Source: Aneurinibacillus aneurinilyticus ATCC 12856 (lineage in GTDB: Bacteria; Bacillota; Bacilli; Aneurinibacillales; Aneurinibacillaceae). Taken from it: a stretch of 52,683 nucleotides of DNA. Positions 24,397 through 33,342 of this stretch are shown here, piece after piece. The stretch's first letter is position 1. Each line of letters opens with the position of its first letter. The stretch spans positions 1-52,683 of the forward strand of contig NZ_KE952733.1 of the NCBI RefSeq assembly GCF_000466385.1, read 5' to 3'. The notes under the pieces are model-generated. The model was not told where the DNA came from. It did no database searches and saw nothing but the letters and a program-made list of their open reading frames with translations. A program made the translations under genes and the position numbers.

Positions 24397-24472
24397 GAGC
24401 CATTAGCTCAGTTGGTAGAGCACCTGACTTTTAATCAGGGTGTCACTGGTTCGAGTCCAGTATGGCTCACCA
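24397..24472 (+). tRNA. tRNA-Lys (anticodon TTT)
   Basis: 76 bases including CCA. Acceptor GAGCCAT/ATGGCTC, anticodon loop CTTTTAA, T-arm ACTGGTTCGAGTCCAGT. Confidence 0.97.
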
Positions 24473-24490
24473 TTTTCTTCATCCTGCCAT

Positions 24491-24577
24491 GCGGACGTGG
24501 CGGAATCGGCAGACGCGCTAGATTCAGGTTCTAGTGGTAGCAATATCGTGGGGGTTCAAGTCCCTTCGTCCGCACCA
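24491..24577 (+). tRNA. tRNA-Leu (anticodon CAG)
   Basis: 87 bases including CCA, class II with a long variable arm. Acceptor GCGGACG/CGTCCGC, anticodon stem CTAGA/TCTAG around TTCAGGT. Confidence 0.97.
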
Positions 24578-24632
24578 TTGTTCGTTACAAGGGTATGATG
24601 AAAGCATTAATATGTGTATAATCTTATAACAT

Positions 24633-25024
24633 AAGAAGTGTGGGCAGTCGCTGTTCATCTTGAATGAATAGAGGAAAGTCCAGGCTCGCCCAGACTGCAA
24701 CGTCTGGAGTGTTTGTGCCTATCGCAAGGTAGGGCAGTCGGATCACCGACTGACGGCGGTGAAATCGGCTACGTTCTTCAGAATATGCCGAAAATAGCCT
24801 GAAAGTGCCACAGTGACGAAGCTCTGTCGGAAACGGCAGAGGTGGAACGAGGTAAACCCCGCAAGCGAGCAACCCAAATTTTGGTAGGGGCACTATCCGA
24901 AGGGAAATGAACTGGAGGATAGACGGGAAGGTATTCCCGTAGATAGATGACTGTCACTTCCATGTACCAGGCTGGCTGCCGTGATGAGTACGGGAAGTAC
25001 AAAACCTGGCTTATATCACTTCTT
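24633..25024 (+). ncRNA. rnpB: RNase P RNA, type B
   Basis: About 392 bases. The terminal helix P1 is AAGAAGTG (24633-24640) with CACTTCTT (25017-25024). Conserved core elements are present: GAGGAAAGTCC near the 5' end, GAAACGGCAGAGGTGGAACG, ACCCCGCAAGCGAGCAACCC, and the late GATAGATGACTG element. This is the catalytic RNA maturing tRNA 5' ends. TATAAT (24617-24622) is the likely -10. ORFs on its complement are spurious. Confidence 0.95.
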
Positions 25025-25048
25025 ATGGCCGCTATATTATTGTTATAT

Positions 25049-25081
25049 AAAAACCGTTCCGTAGTATGGAACGGTTTTTTC
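25049..25081 (+). terminator. Terminator of rnpB
   Basis: AAAAACCGTTCC gtagtat GGAACGGTTTTTT, a perfect stem with T-run. Confidence 0.92.
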
Positions 25082-25121
25082 TACATGTACACTACATTAG
25101 TGAGAGAAGGGAAGAGCGGCT

Positions 25122-25421
25122 ATGCAATTTACGATTACATCGGAAGCGGTACAGGCTTATAAGAAATACGCGAACTTTCAAGATGGAGAATGCTATCGTT
25201 TGTATATACGGACAGGTGGTCCTGGCACAGGCGGATTATTCTATGCGATAGAAAAGTATTTGCCGGAAGAAATCGAACCACATGATACTACGTTTCAGGT
25301 AGAAGGGATACGATTTTTCATTAAGGAAGGAGATGCATGGTACTTTGACGGGGGAACAATTACACATAACAAATATTTAGGAGAATACGGTTTTGAATTT
25401 TACAATCCTTCGCTGGAGTAA
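25122..25421 (+). CDS. HesB/YneR-like protein (cysteine-poor A-type scaffold relative)
   Basis: A 99-residue protein of the HesB-like fold: AVQAYKKYANFQDGECYRLYIRTGGPGTGG, IEPHDTTFQVEGIRFFI, and GGTITHNKYLGEYGFEFYNPS. The three conserved iron-sulfur cysteines of IscA/SufA are absent (only Cys24 is present), as in B. subtilis YneR, so cluster binding of the classic kind is unlikely and the role is unknown. GAGAGAAGGGAAGAG precedes the ATG. It lies 12 bases before the AAA protein gene and is probably co-transcribed with it. Confidence 0.82.
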   Translation: MQFTITSEAVQAYKKYANFQDGECYRLYIRTGGPGTGGLFYAIEKYLPEEIEPHDTTFQVEGIRFFIKEGDAWYFDGGTITHNKYLGEYGFEFYNPSLE

Positions 25422-25433
25422 AGGAGATGCCCT

Positions 25434-27800
25434 ATGAATCGAACGTTGCAATTTGATGAATGGACAGAAGCTGTTTGTGCATTATCTGAAGAAATAAAAC
25501 GAAATCCGCAGGCAAGCGAAGCCCGTGCAGCAGAGTTGTATGCCCAGCTTGTGCACTGGAGAGCTCAAATTGCCGAAGAGCAACTGCGACCATTAGAAGC
25601 GCTTTTATATACCGCTTTGGGCATTCTACAATGGGATCATCATCTACAGGGAGGACGTGCGGATGAGTGGTTCATACGTGCAGTTGAGCTTGATTCCTCG
25701 CAGCGCACGGCCTGGAGGTACATAAAGGACATTGTACTTGCTAAGCTCGCCTCTTTATTTGAAAATATTTCGTTTCCCCCTCTTCGGCAAGTCGATCCGT
25801 CTGAATATCGAAAGCAGAAAACAATTGAGCTCCAGCAAGAGATGCAGCGCTTGACAAACGAAGTATGGAAAGAAGCAAAGGAGTGGATTGAGCGGGGGAG
25901 AGAAGCGCAGTCACACCTTGAATCGCATGATGCGATTTGGCAGCAAGCCGTCTCGCTCCTTGATGGGTTGCCGGGATTGGCGCATGAAGTAGACGGACGT
26001 TCTCTTGCATATAGCCGTTCCATTAACGGTTTATTCGCACCTGAAGAATTTTTGCAGGAATTAAACCATTCCATTGAAACAATGAATGAATATATTGAAC
26101 GATGGAATCGGATGTTTTTACCGTACCGCAGAGAAGTGCCTGCAATCCCTTCCGCATTGGAGCGGTTGGATGGTCTTATCGGTATGACTGATATTAAGCA
26201 GCGCATTCGGGACCTGTATTATTTCCTGCTGTACCTGACAAAGAGGAATGAGAAAGGGCTTGCTATGCGCGATCGTATCGGTTTGCATGCGATTTTAATG
26301 GGGAATCCGGGTACAGGAAAGACGACGATTGCTCGTTTGCTTGCCGAAATCTACTACGAGTTGGGGCTTTTAGAACATGCGTCCGTAGTCGAAGTGGATC
26401 GTTCCCATCTAGTTGGATCATATGTAGGACATACAGAACAGAAAGTAATGGAAGCTGTACAGCGTGCTGTAGGAGGTGTGCTGTTCATCGATGAAGCATA
26501 CAGTTTAAAGCGGACTGGCAGTGCGGAGAACGATTTCGGACAGGTGGCGATTGATACGTTGGTGGCAGCGATGACCGGCGGTGAGTATGCAGGTAAATTC
26601 GCTGTTGTATTGGCAGGATATCCAGAGGAGATGCGTAATTTCCTCCGAGCAAACCCTGGTTTGCGTAGTCGATTTCCGGAGAGCGGGCATTTTGTGATGA
26701 AGGATTTTACGATGGACGAGCTTACAGCCATTGGACAACTAGTGGCGAGGGATAACGAATTCGTCATGACAGAAAGTGCGCTTACCGCGCTTGAGGAACG
26801 CATTGAGGCTGAAAGAGTGGATACGACCTTTGGCAATGCTCGTACGGTAAAAAATATTATCTTGGATGCGATTACATCGAAAGGTCGGAAATTAGCTCGA
26901 ACGGAGGAATTACCCTCCGATGAGTATACGATTTTATATGCGGAAGATTTTGCCCTTCCCGAGCCGAAAGTAAGATCGGCTACAGAATCCCTGGAGAGGC
27001 TAGTCGGTCTTGCAAGCATAAAAGATGAGATATCGACGCTTTTTTCATTTTTGTCTATCCAGCAGAAAAGAAAAGAACAAGGATTGCTGGCGGTGCCAGT
27101 GGAATTACATGCCATATTCTCGGGAAATCCGGGTACAGGAAAATCGACTGTAGCACAAGTGTACGCATCGATTCTGAAAGAAGTCGGCATGCTAAAGCGA
27201 GGTCATCTTGTCACTGTAGGACGTGCGGATATGGTTGCCGAATATGTGGGACAAACAGCAGCCCGAACAAAACGAAAAATCGCAGAAGCGCTTGGGGGCA
27301 TGTTGTTTGTCGATGAAGCCCATTCGCTTATTCCTACTGGAACGAACGATTATAGTGCAGAGGCGATCGATACGCTTGTAGAAGAAATGACGAAGCATAA
27401 GGAAAATCTGGTAGTTGTTCTGGCCGGGTATCCGGAATTGATAAAAGAGTTATTGAATACGAATCCTGGTCTTCGTTCCCGTTTTAAGAAACAGTTTCAC
27501 TTTCCTGATTATTCACCTGAGCAATTGGTAGAAGTAGCCAAGAGATATGCTTCCGATATAGGGTATTATCTCTCTCTTACTGCGTTGAGCCGTTTACAGA
27601 GAATTTTTGTGGAACGAGGAGGAGGCGTGAATGGCAATGCTCGGCTGGCTCGTACGGTTATTGAAGAAGCGGCGCAGCGGCAGGCGAGACGGTTGACAGA
27701 TACCGGGCAAACTTCGTTTACAACGGAAGAATTGACGCGGCTTGAAGAGGCGGATGTTTGCGGTATACCTCTGTTGCAGTCGGAGCCATTGCATAAGTAA
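25434..27800 (+). CDS. Double AAA+ ATPase, SpoVK/CbbX-like
   Basis: A 788-residue protein: an unrecognised helical N-terminal region (1-240), then two CbbX/SpoVK-type AAA+ modules. Module 1 has Walker A GNPGTGKTT (about 290-298), Walker B GGVLFIDEAYSL and sensor/arginine region GLRSRFP. Module 2 has GNPGTGKST (about 563-571), GGMLFVDEAHSL and GLRSRFKK. B. subtilis SpoVK has only one module and is a mother-cell sporulation protein; the duplication and N-terminal extension differ. A sporulation or chaperone role is inferred. AAGGAGATG precedes the ATG. Confidence 0.85.
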   Translation: MNRTLQFDEWTEAVCALSEEIKRNPQASEARAAELYAQLVHWRAQIAEEQLRPLEALLYTALGILQWDHHLQGGRADEWFIRAVELDSSQRTAWRYIKDIVLAKLASLFENISFPPLRQVDPSEYRKQKTIELQQEMQRLTNEVWKEAKEWIERGREAQSHLESHDAIWQQAVSLLDGLPGLAHEVDGRSLAYSRSINGLFAPEEFLQELNHSIETMNEYIERWNRMFLPYRREVPAIPSALERLDGLIGMTDIKQRIRDLYYFLLYLTKRNEKGLAMRDRIGLHAILMGNPGTGKTTIARLLAEIYYELGLLEHASVVEVDRSHLVGSYVGHTEQKVMEAVQRAVGGVLFIDEAYSLKRTGSAENDFGQVAIDTLVAAMTGGEYAGKFAVVLAGYPEEMRNFLRANPGLRSRFPESGHFVMKDFTMDELTAIGQLVARDNEFVMTESALTALEERIEAERVDTTFGNARTVKNIILDAITSKGRKLARTEELPSDEYTILYAEDFALPEPKVRSATESLERLVGLASIKDEISTLFSFLSIQQKRKEQGLLAVPVELHAIFSGNPGTGKSTVAQVYASILKEVGMLKRGHLVTVGRADMVAEYVGQTAARTKRKIAEALGGMLFVDEAHSLIPTGTNDYSAEAIDTLVEEMTKHKENLVVVLAGYPELIKELLNTNPGLRSRFKKQFHFPDYSPEQLVEVAKRYASDIGYYLSLTALSRLQRIFVERGGGVNGNARLARTVIEEAAQRQARRLTDTGQTSFTTEELTRLEEADVCGIPLLQSEPLHK

Positions 27801-27821
27801 GGGAATAGGGGGAGAAGCGTC

Positions 27822-29255
27822 ATGATTATCCAGCGAAATGGATGGGTACATCGTTTGCTGATGGACCTGGCGGGCAAAGCGCAGAAAGTAAAAGAAGAGA
27901 AAGACATGCTACAAACGATCATTGACCATGCGTATGAAGGTGTCTTGATTGTTGATCCGAAAGGATACATTCTAATGGCGAATGAAATGTATGCCGATTT
28001 TCTGGGCAAGAAGCTGAGCGAATTGATTGGTAAACATGTAACAGAGGTCATCGAAAATACGCGCATGCATATTGTTGGACAGACGGGAAAGCCAGAGATT
28101 GCCCAAATGCAAAAAATCAACGGTCAGGAAATGATTGCGAGCCGAATTCCGGTATTTAATCAAGGAGAGGTAGCGGCGGTTGTCGGTACGGTCATGTTTC
28201 AACAGGTAGATGATTTATTTGCTCTTTCCACAAAAATGGAAAATCTGCGTAAAGAGTTGAATTATTACAAGAGTGAATTGGATAAACGCCTACAAGCCAA
28301 ATATTCGTTTGATACAATTTTAGGAACAAGCGATGAGCTGGAAAAAGTCAAACGGCTGGGACAAAGGGTGGCGAAGAGCGATACGACAATATTGCTAAAA
28401 GGCGAAAGCGGCACGGGAAAAGAGCTATTCGCACATGCGATTCATCGTGAAAGCTATCGGGGCGCAGGTCCGCTTATTAAGGTAAACTGCGCTGCTATTC
28501 CTGATACATTACTTGAATCAGAGTTGTTTGGCTATAAGGAAGGCTCGTTTACAGGGGCGAAGAAATCCGGGAAAAAAGGGAAATTCGCATTGGCAAAAGG
28601 GGGCACGATTTTTCTCGATGAGATTAGCGAGATGCCTTTGCTGATGCAGGTTAAATTGCTTCGTGTTTTACAGGAGAAAGAAATTGAACCGATTGGAGCA
28701 GACAAGCCAGAGTCGGTGGATGTTCGCATTATTGCGGCCACCAATAAAGATTTGCTTTCCTTAGTAGAACAGGGAAAATTTCGCCATGACTTATATTATC
28801 GTCTAAACGTAGTCATGCTTGATATTCCTCCGCTGCGCGAAAGAAAAAGTGATACGCCACTTCTCATTGAACATTTTCTGGAGAAGCTCACGAAGGAAAC
28901 GGGAATTTCTGTAGAAGGCATTGAGCAGGAAGCAATGGATGCACTACTGTCATACTCATGGCCGGGGAATATTCGAGAATTGCGCAACGTATTGGAGCGG
29001 GCTCTATATGTCAAGCACGATTCTTTTATTGCAATACAGGATTTGCCTGCTGAATTTCTTGAAGCTACGCCAGTTTCAGAGCAGAGCGGAGAAGGTGCTG
29101 GTACGTTGAAGCAGGCGGTAGAGCAGGCGGAAGCGTTGGCGATTCGCAGGGCAATTATGGAAGCTAAAGGTGACAAGAGGATAGCGGCAAAGCGCTTAGG
29201 AATTAGTAAGTCGAGCTTATATGCTAAGCTGGTGCGCTATCAGATTGCGAAATAA
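27822..29255 (+). CDS. PAS-domain sigma-54-dependent transcriptional activator
   Basis: A 477-residue enhancer-binding protein. PAS domain about residues 28-125 (IIDHAYEGVLIVDPKGYILMANEMYADFLGK), a linker coiled coil, the AAA+ domain with Walker A GESGTGKE (about 193-201), sigma-54-contacting loop GSFTGA (about 241; the usual form is GAFTGA), Walker B GGTIFLDEISEMP, and a Fis-type helix-turn-helix at the C terminus (KRIAAKRLGISKSSLYAKL). It lies directly upstream of a consensus -24/-12 promoter serving a 3-hydroxybutyrate operon, so it is the likely activator. The PAS ligand is unknown. GGGGGAGAAG precedes the ATG. Confidence 0.92.
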   Translation: MIIQRNGWVHRLLMDLAGKAQKVKEEKDMLQTIIDHAYEGVLIVDPKGYILMANEMYADFLGKKLSELIGKHVTEVIENTRMHIVGQTGKPEIAQMQKINGQEMIASRIPVFNQGEVAAVVGTVMFQQVDDLFALSTKMENLRKELNYYKSELDKRLQAKYSFDTILGTSDELEKVKRLGQRVAKSDTTILLKGESGTGKELFAHAIHRESYRGAGPLIKVNCAAIPDTLLESELFGYKEGSFTGAKKSGKKGKFALAKGGTIFLDEISEMPLLMQVKLLRVLQEKEIEPIGADKPESVDVRIIAATNKDLLSLVEQGKFRHDLYYRLNVVMLDIPPLRERKSDTPLLIEHFLEKLTKETGISVEGIEQEAMDALLSYSWPGNIRELRNVLERALYVKHDSFIAIQDLPAEFLEATPVSEQSGEGAGTLKQAVEQAEALAIRRAIMEAKGDKRIAAKRLGISKSSLYAKLVRYQIAK

Positions 29256-29269
29256 GAATTAATGCATGT

Positions 29270-29307
29270 GGCGGATGAAGCGGCTTTTTCATTCGTCCAT
29301 TTTTTTG
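29270..29307 (+). terminator. Terminator after the sigma-54 activator gene
   Basis: GGCGGATGAA pairs with TTCATTCGTC over 10 bp with two G-U pairs, followed by CCATTTTTTT. It separates the activator from the operon it probably controls. Confidence 0.78.
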
Positions 29308-29449
29308 GAATAAAAGTCCTGAATTTCGGAAAAAAACGAGGGGGTAATGTGGAAAAAAGGGGGCCTAGCCTGTTGTTTAGGGAAGTAAAAATAGTAAAAA
29401 TGCAGAAGCAATAGGATATGTAAATGAATTGTCAAAAAATCGGCAAGAG

Positions 29450-29466
29450 TTGGCACGAGATTTGCT
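29450..29466 (+). promoter_or_regulatory. Sigma-54 (-24/-12) promoter of the 3-hydroxybutyrate operon
   Basis: TTGGCACGAGATTTGCT matches the YTGGCACGRNNNTTGCW consensus at every position, with the invariant GG (29452-29453) and GC (29464-29465) at correct spacing. The predicted transcript start is near 29477, leaving a leader of about 110 bases. Apart from this site and the terminator, the 334-base gap holds A/T-rich sequence in which enhancer sites are expected but not certain. Confidence 0.92.
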
Positions 29467-29544
29467 TTGAGAATTGGTAACACACAATAAAAGTGCAGAG
29501 GGAAGCGAGTGATGAAAAAAATAAAAAATATATTTATATCAATA

Positions 29545-29558
29545 TGAAAGCGTTTTAT
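29545..29558 (+). promoter_or_regulatory. Possible cre site in the operon leader
   Basis: TGAAAGCGTTTTAT matches the cre consensus at 12 of 14 positions (the last two differ). It lies downstream of the predicted sigma-54 start, where bound CcpA could act as a roadblock. Confidence 0.4.
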
Positions 29559-29589
29559 TTTTTGAGGAACATATGGGGGAGGAAGCTAG

Positions 29590-30984
29590 ATGGAAATTAT
29601 TATTATTTTACTGGCGCTATTTTTTCTTATGTTTGTCGCATACCGCGGCTTTAGCGTCATTCTGTTTGCACCTATCGCTGCGCTGTTTGCGGTATTGCTG
29701 ACGGATCCGGGACATGTGCTTCCGTTTTTCTCAGGCGTTTTTATGGATAAGATGGTTGGTTTTATTAAAAATTATTTCCCTGTATTTTTATTGGGTGCCA
29801 TTTTTGGAAAAGTGATCGAAATGTCTGGTTTCGCAAAATCGATTACAGGCGCGGTAATAAAGATTATCGGACCGAGTCGCGCAATGCTTGCAATCGTATT
29901 GGTAGGCGCTATTCTAACATACGGAGGGGTTTCCCTGTTTGTTGTAGCGTTTGCCGTGTATCCGTTTGCTGCGGAGCTGTTTAAGGCTGCTGATATTCCA
30001 AAACGGCTTATTCCAGGCACGATCGCCCTTGGCGCATTCACATTTACGATGGATGCATTCCCGGGAACGCCACAAATTCAGAATATTATTCCGACAACAT
30101 TTTTTAAAACGGATACATGGGCTGCGCCGTGGCTTGGTTTCATCGGTGGACTTTTTGTCCTTGTTATTGGTATGATTTATTTAGAATGGAGAAGAAGAAA
30201 AGCGAAGGCAGCAGGCGAAGGATATGGCACCGGGCACAGGAACGAGCCGGAACAACTTGCCGATGAGAAACTGCCCCATCCTCTTATCGCCATTCTGCCG
30301 CTTATTATTGTAGGCGTATTCAATAAGATTTTTACGAATTTAATTCCACAATTCTACGGCAAGACGTTCGATTTTACAGCCATTAACATTCAGAAAGTAA
30401 CTCCGGTTGATATTTCGAAGGAAACGGCGATTTGGGCCGTTGAAGGAGCACTTGTGCTAGGGATTGTAGCCGTCCTTATTTTCTCGTTTAACCGAATTAA
30501 AGAGAACTTTAATGCTGGCATTAACGTATCAATTGGTGGTGCGATGCTAGCGACTTTGAATACGGCATCCGAATACGGATTCGGCGGAATTATCGCATTG
30601 CTGCCTGGCTTTAAGGCTGTAAACAATGCGATGGCAAATACGTTTACGGACCCGCTGGTCAATGAGGCGGTCACCACAACGACACTTGCCGGGATTACGG
30701 GTTCTGCATCCGGTGGTATGAGCATCGCGCTTGCGGCAATGGGTGAGACTTATCTTGAGCAGGCGCAGAAGCTCGGTATTAATCCGGAAGTGCTACACCG
30801 TGTTGCATCTATGGCGTCCGGAGGAATGGATACGCTTCCACATAACGGTGCAGTCATTACATTGCTTGCGGTGACAGGTTTGACACACAAGCAATCATAC
30901 CTTGATATTTTTGCGATGACACTTATCAAAACAATAGCTGTATTCTTTATTATTGCTCTTTACTATATGTTTGGTATCGTTTAA
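29590..30984 (+). CDS. GntP family permease (YxjC-like; probable 3-hydroxybutyrate/ketone-body uptake)
   Basis: A 464-residue membrane transporter with about 12-14 spans. GntP-family marks: FPVFLLGAIFGKVIEMSGFAKSI, LTYGGVSLFVVAFAVYPFA, MDAFPGTPQIQN and SGGMDTLPHNGAVI. It heads a four-gene operon with scoA, scoB and 3-hydroxybutyrate dehydrogenase, the same order as B. subtilis yxjC-scoAB-yxjF. Substrate is inferred from those neighbours: 3-hydroxybutyrate or acetoacetate rather than gluconate. GGGGGAGGAAG precedes the ATG. A perfect sigma-54 promoter lies upstream. Confidence 0.88.
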   Translation: MEIIIILLALFFLMFVAYRGFSVILFAPIAALFAVLLTDPGHVLPFFSGVFMDKMVGFIKNYFPVFLLGAIFGKVIEMSGFAKSITGAVIKIIGPSRAMLAIVLVGAILTYGGVSLFVVAFAVYPFAAELFKAADIPKRLIPGTIALGAFTFTMDAFPGTPQIQNIIPTTFFKTDTWAAPWLGFIGGLFVLVIGMIYLEWRRRKAKAAGEGYGTGHRNEPEQLADEKLPHPLIAILPLIIVGVFNKIFTNLIPQFYGKTFDFTAINIQKVTPVDISKETAIWAVEGALVLGIVAVLIFSFNRIKENFNAGINVSIGGAMLATLNTASEYGFGGIIALLPGFKAVNNAMANTFTDPLVNEAVTTTTLAGITGSASGGMSIALAAMGETYLEQAQKLGINPEVLHRVASMASGGMDTLPHNGAVITLLAVTGLTHKQSYLDIFAMTLIKTIAVFFIIALYYMFGIV

Positions 30985-31059
30985 ATTTTCGCTTGCTTGC
31001 AAGCGATTGCAATATCACATGCTGCTGCATACTTATAAATCCAGTGAGGAGTGAGTCGA

Positions 31060-31752
31060 GTGAGTATGTTTACGTCAATTGATGAAGCTTTAAACGGGAT
31101 TCAGGACGGAGCTACCATTATGGTGGGCGGTTTTGGATTGGTCGGCATTCCCGAAAAACTAATCCTTGGGTTGCGTGACCGGGGAGTAAAGAACTTGACG
31201 ATTATTTCGAATAATTGCGGGGTGGACGACTGGGGTCTTGGACTACTTCTGCAAAATAAGCAAATCAAGAAAATGATTTCTTCTTACGTTGGTGAAAATA
31301 AAGAGTTCGAGCGCCAGTTCCTATCAGGTGAGCTGGAGGTGGAGTTGGTACCGCAGGGCACACTGGCAGAGCGTATCCGTGCAGGCGGTGCGGGGATACC
31401 TGCCTTCTATACGCCGGCTGGTGTCGGAACTCCACTTGCGGAAGGGCGAGAGGTTCGTACATTTGATGGCAAGGAATATTTGCTGGAGAAGGGCTTGACC
31501 GCTGATTTCTCACTGATTAAGGCCTGGAAAGGCGACAAAATGGGGAACCTGGTATATAACAAGACCTCACGCAACTTCAATCCGATGATGGCGGCAGCAG
31601 GTAAAGTTACGATTGCTGAAGTCGAAGAACTCGTAGAGATAGGCGAACTGGAACCGGATCAAATCCATACACCTAGCGTATATGTACAACGTATCATTCA
31701 ATGCGAGAAATATGAGAAACGAATTGAACGTAGAACGGTACGGCAAGCATAA
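31060..31752 (+). CDS. scoA: Succinyl-CoA:3-ketoacid CoA-transferase subunit A
   Basis: A 230-residue subunit of the enzyme moving CoA from succinyl-CoA to acetoacetate. It has the family start MFTSIDEAL, the oxyanion glycine run [28 protein letters not shown] and [12 protein letters not shown]. Three in-frame starts exist (GTG 31051, GTG 31060, ATG 31066); GAGGAG at 31046-31051 favours 31060 or 31066. It is followed after 15 bases by scoB. This ScoA is shorter than, and only distantly related to, the subunit A at 5062. Confidence 0.93.
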   Translation: MSMFTSIDEALNGIQDGATIMVGGFGLVGIPEKLILGLRDRGVKNLTIISNNCGVDDWGLGLLLQNKQIKKMISSYVGENKEFERQFLSGELEVELVPQGTLAERIRAGGAGIPAFYTPAGVGTPLAEGREVRTFDGKEYLLEKGLTADFSLIKAWKGDKMGNLVYNKTSRNFNPMMAAAGKVTIAEVEELVEIGELEPDQIHTPSVYVQRIIQCEKYEKRIERRTVRQA

Positions 31753-31767
31753 CGAGGAGGGATTATA

Positions 31768-32421
31768 ATGACATTATCAAGAGAGCAAATCGCCAGACGG
31801 GCGGCACAGGAAATTGAAGACGGCTTTTATGTAAATCTGGGAATCGGAATTCCGACACTTGTAGCTAATTATATTCCGGAAGATAAGCATGTTGTGCTGC
31901 AATCAGAGAACGGTCTGCTTGGCATTGGTCCTTATCCGACGGAAGATGAAGTAGATCCCGAATTGATTAACGCTGGTAAGGAAACCATAACGATGATTCC
32001 GGGTTCAAGTATTTTCAACAGCGCTGAATCCTTCGCAATGATTCGCGGTGGACACATTGATCTGGCTATTCTCGGGGGCATGGAAGTATCGAAAAACGGC
32101 GATTTAGCTAATTGGATGATCCCTGGCAAAATGGTAAAGGGCATGGGCGGCGCAATGGATTTAGTGCATGGTGCGAAACGGATTATTGTTATTATGGAAC
32201 ATGTTAATAAACATGGTCAGCCAAAAATCTTAAACGAATGCACACTCCCCCTGACGGGTAAAGGCGTTGTTAATCGTATTATTACAGATCGTGCGGTTAT
32301 CGATGTAACCCCGAATGGGCTGGAATTGTTAGAGGTAGCACCGGGCTTTACTGTGCAGGATATTCAGGATTGCACGGAGCCGGAGTTACTCGTTTCTCCG
32401 AAGCTGGCTAATCAGGCGTAA
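31768..32421 (+). CDS. scoB: Succinyl-CoA:3-ketoacid CoA-transferase subunit B
   Basis: A 217-residue catalytic subunit. The catalytic glutamate is Glu47 in [26 protein letters not shown] and [17 protein letters not shown] are family blocks. With ScoA it turns acetoacetate into acetoacetyl-CoA for thiolysis to acetyl-CoA. GGAGGG precedes the ATG. The dehydrogenase gene follows 28 bases later in the same operon. Confidence 0.95.
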   Translation: MTLSREQIARRAAQEIEDGFYVNLGIGIPTLVANYIPEDKHVVLQSENGLLGIGPYPTEDEVDPELINAGKETITMIPGSSIFNSAESFAMIRGGHIDLAILGGMEVSKNGDLANWMIPGKMVKGMGGAMDLVHGAKRIIVIMEHVNKHGQPKILNECTLPLTGKGVVNRIITDRAVIDVTPNGLELLEVAPGFTVQDIQDCTEPELLVSPKLANQA

Positions 32422-32449
32422 AGGAGATCAAGGGGAGATATAGTGACGT

Positions 32450-33235
32450 ATGACAAATTTAATGCAAGATAAAATTGTGTTTATTACGGGGGCCGCAAGC
32501 GGAATCGGATTGGAGGTCGCCAAAGAGTTTGCCAAAGAGGGTGCAAAAGTAGCCATTAGCGATTTGCATTCAGAGGCTGCGAAAGCTGCAGCAGAAGAGC
32601 TTGCTGCACAAGGATATACCGCTATCGGCTTAGGATGCAATGTAGCCGAGGAAGCACAAGTTAAAGCGGCTTTGAATGAAACGATAGCGCAGTTCGGTCG
32701 TTTGGATGTATTGATAAACAATGCAGGGTTGCAATACGTATCACCGATAGAGGAATTTCCGACAGAGAAGTTCGAGTTGCTTGTGAAGGTGATGCTCGTA
32801 GCACCATTTATGGCAATCAAGCATATATTTCCGACGATGAAGAGGCAGGGATTCGGTCGTATCATCAATATGGCGTCGATTAATGGTCTTGTTGGTTTTG
32901 CCGGTAAGGCCGCATACAATAGCGCGAAGCACGGTGTCATTGGATTAACTAAAGTAGCGGCTTTAGAAGGGGCGGCACATGGGATTACGGTCAATGCAAT
33001 TTGTCCGGGATATGTAGATACGCCGCTCGTACGTAATCAGTTGTCTGATTTGGCGAAAACACGCAATGTGCCTTTAGAGAAAGTATTGGAGGAAGTCATT
33101 TACCCGCTTGTTCCACAGCGCAAATTGCTGTCTGTTAAGGAAGTTGCGGATTACGCATTGTTTATTGCCAGTGATAAAGCCGCTGGAGTGACAGGTCAGG
33201 CTGTAGTTATTGATGGTGGGTATACTGCACAATAA
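32450..33235 (+). CDS. 3-Hydroxybutyrate dehydrogenase (short-chain dehydrogenase)
   Basis: A 261-residue NAD-dependent short-chain dehydrogenase, oxidising 3-hydroxybutyrate to acetoacetate. Seen: cofactor loop TGAASGIG (13-20), NNAG, catalytic Ser in MASINGLVG, Tyr156/Lys160 in YNSAKHG, and CPGYVDTPLV. The assignment rests on similarity to BdhA-type enzymes and on the operon with scoAB and a GntP permease (YxjF in B. subtilis). Last gene of the operon; a terminator follows 26 bases later. Confidence 0.9.
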   Translation: MTNLMQDKIVFITGAASGIGLEVAKEFAKEGAKVAISDLHSEAAKAAAEELAAQGYTAIGLGCNVAEEAQVKAALNETIAQFGRLDVLINNAGLQYVSPIEEFPTEKFELLVKVMLVAPFMAIKHIFPTMKRQGFGRIINMASINGLVGFAGKAAYNSAKHGVIGLTKVAALEGAAHGITVNAICPGYVDTPLVRNQLSDLAKTRNVPLEKVLEEVIYPLVPQRKLLSVKEVADYALFIASDKAAGVTGQAVVIDGGYTAQ

Positions 33236-33260
33236 TATAAAAAGCGAAGCTGTACATGAT

Positions 33261-33298
33261 AAAAAGAACTGCTCCATAGCCTGGAGCGGTTCTTTTTA
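33261..33298. terminator. Terminator of the 3-hydroxybutyrate operon
   Basis: AAAAAGAACTGCTCC pairs with GGAGCGGTTCTTTTT (one G-U pair). Confidence 0.93.
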
Positions 33299-33342
33299 TC
33301 TTTGTAGGGAACGTGGATTTGCAGGCAAAAAGATCGATGCCC

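Noticed and set aside
24214-24534. A 106-codon frame across the decayed tRNA-Arg, tRNA-Lys and tRNA-Leu
   Set aside because: It translates tRNA genes; there is no ribosome site and the tRNAs explain the sequence.
24624-24893. Frames on the minus strand of 24624-25002
   Set aside because: They are complements of the RNase P RNA, whose structure is clear.
26354-27190. A 278-codon minus-strand frame opposite the AAA protein
   Set aside because: Serine/alanine-rich composition typical of an antisense shadow; the plus strand carries intact Walker motifs.
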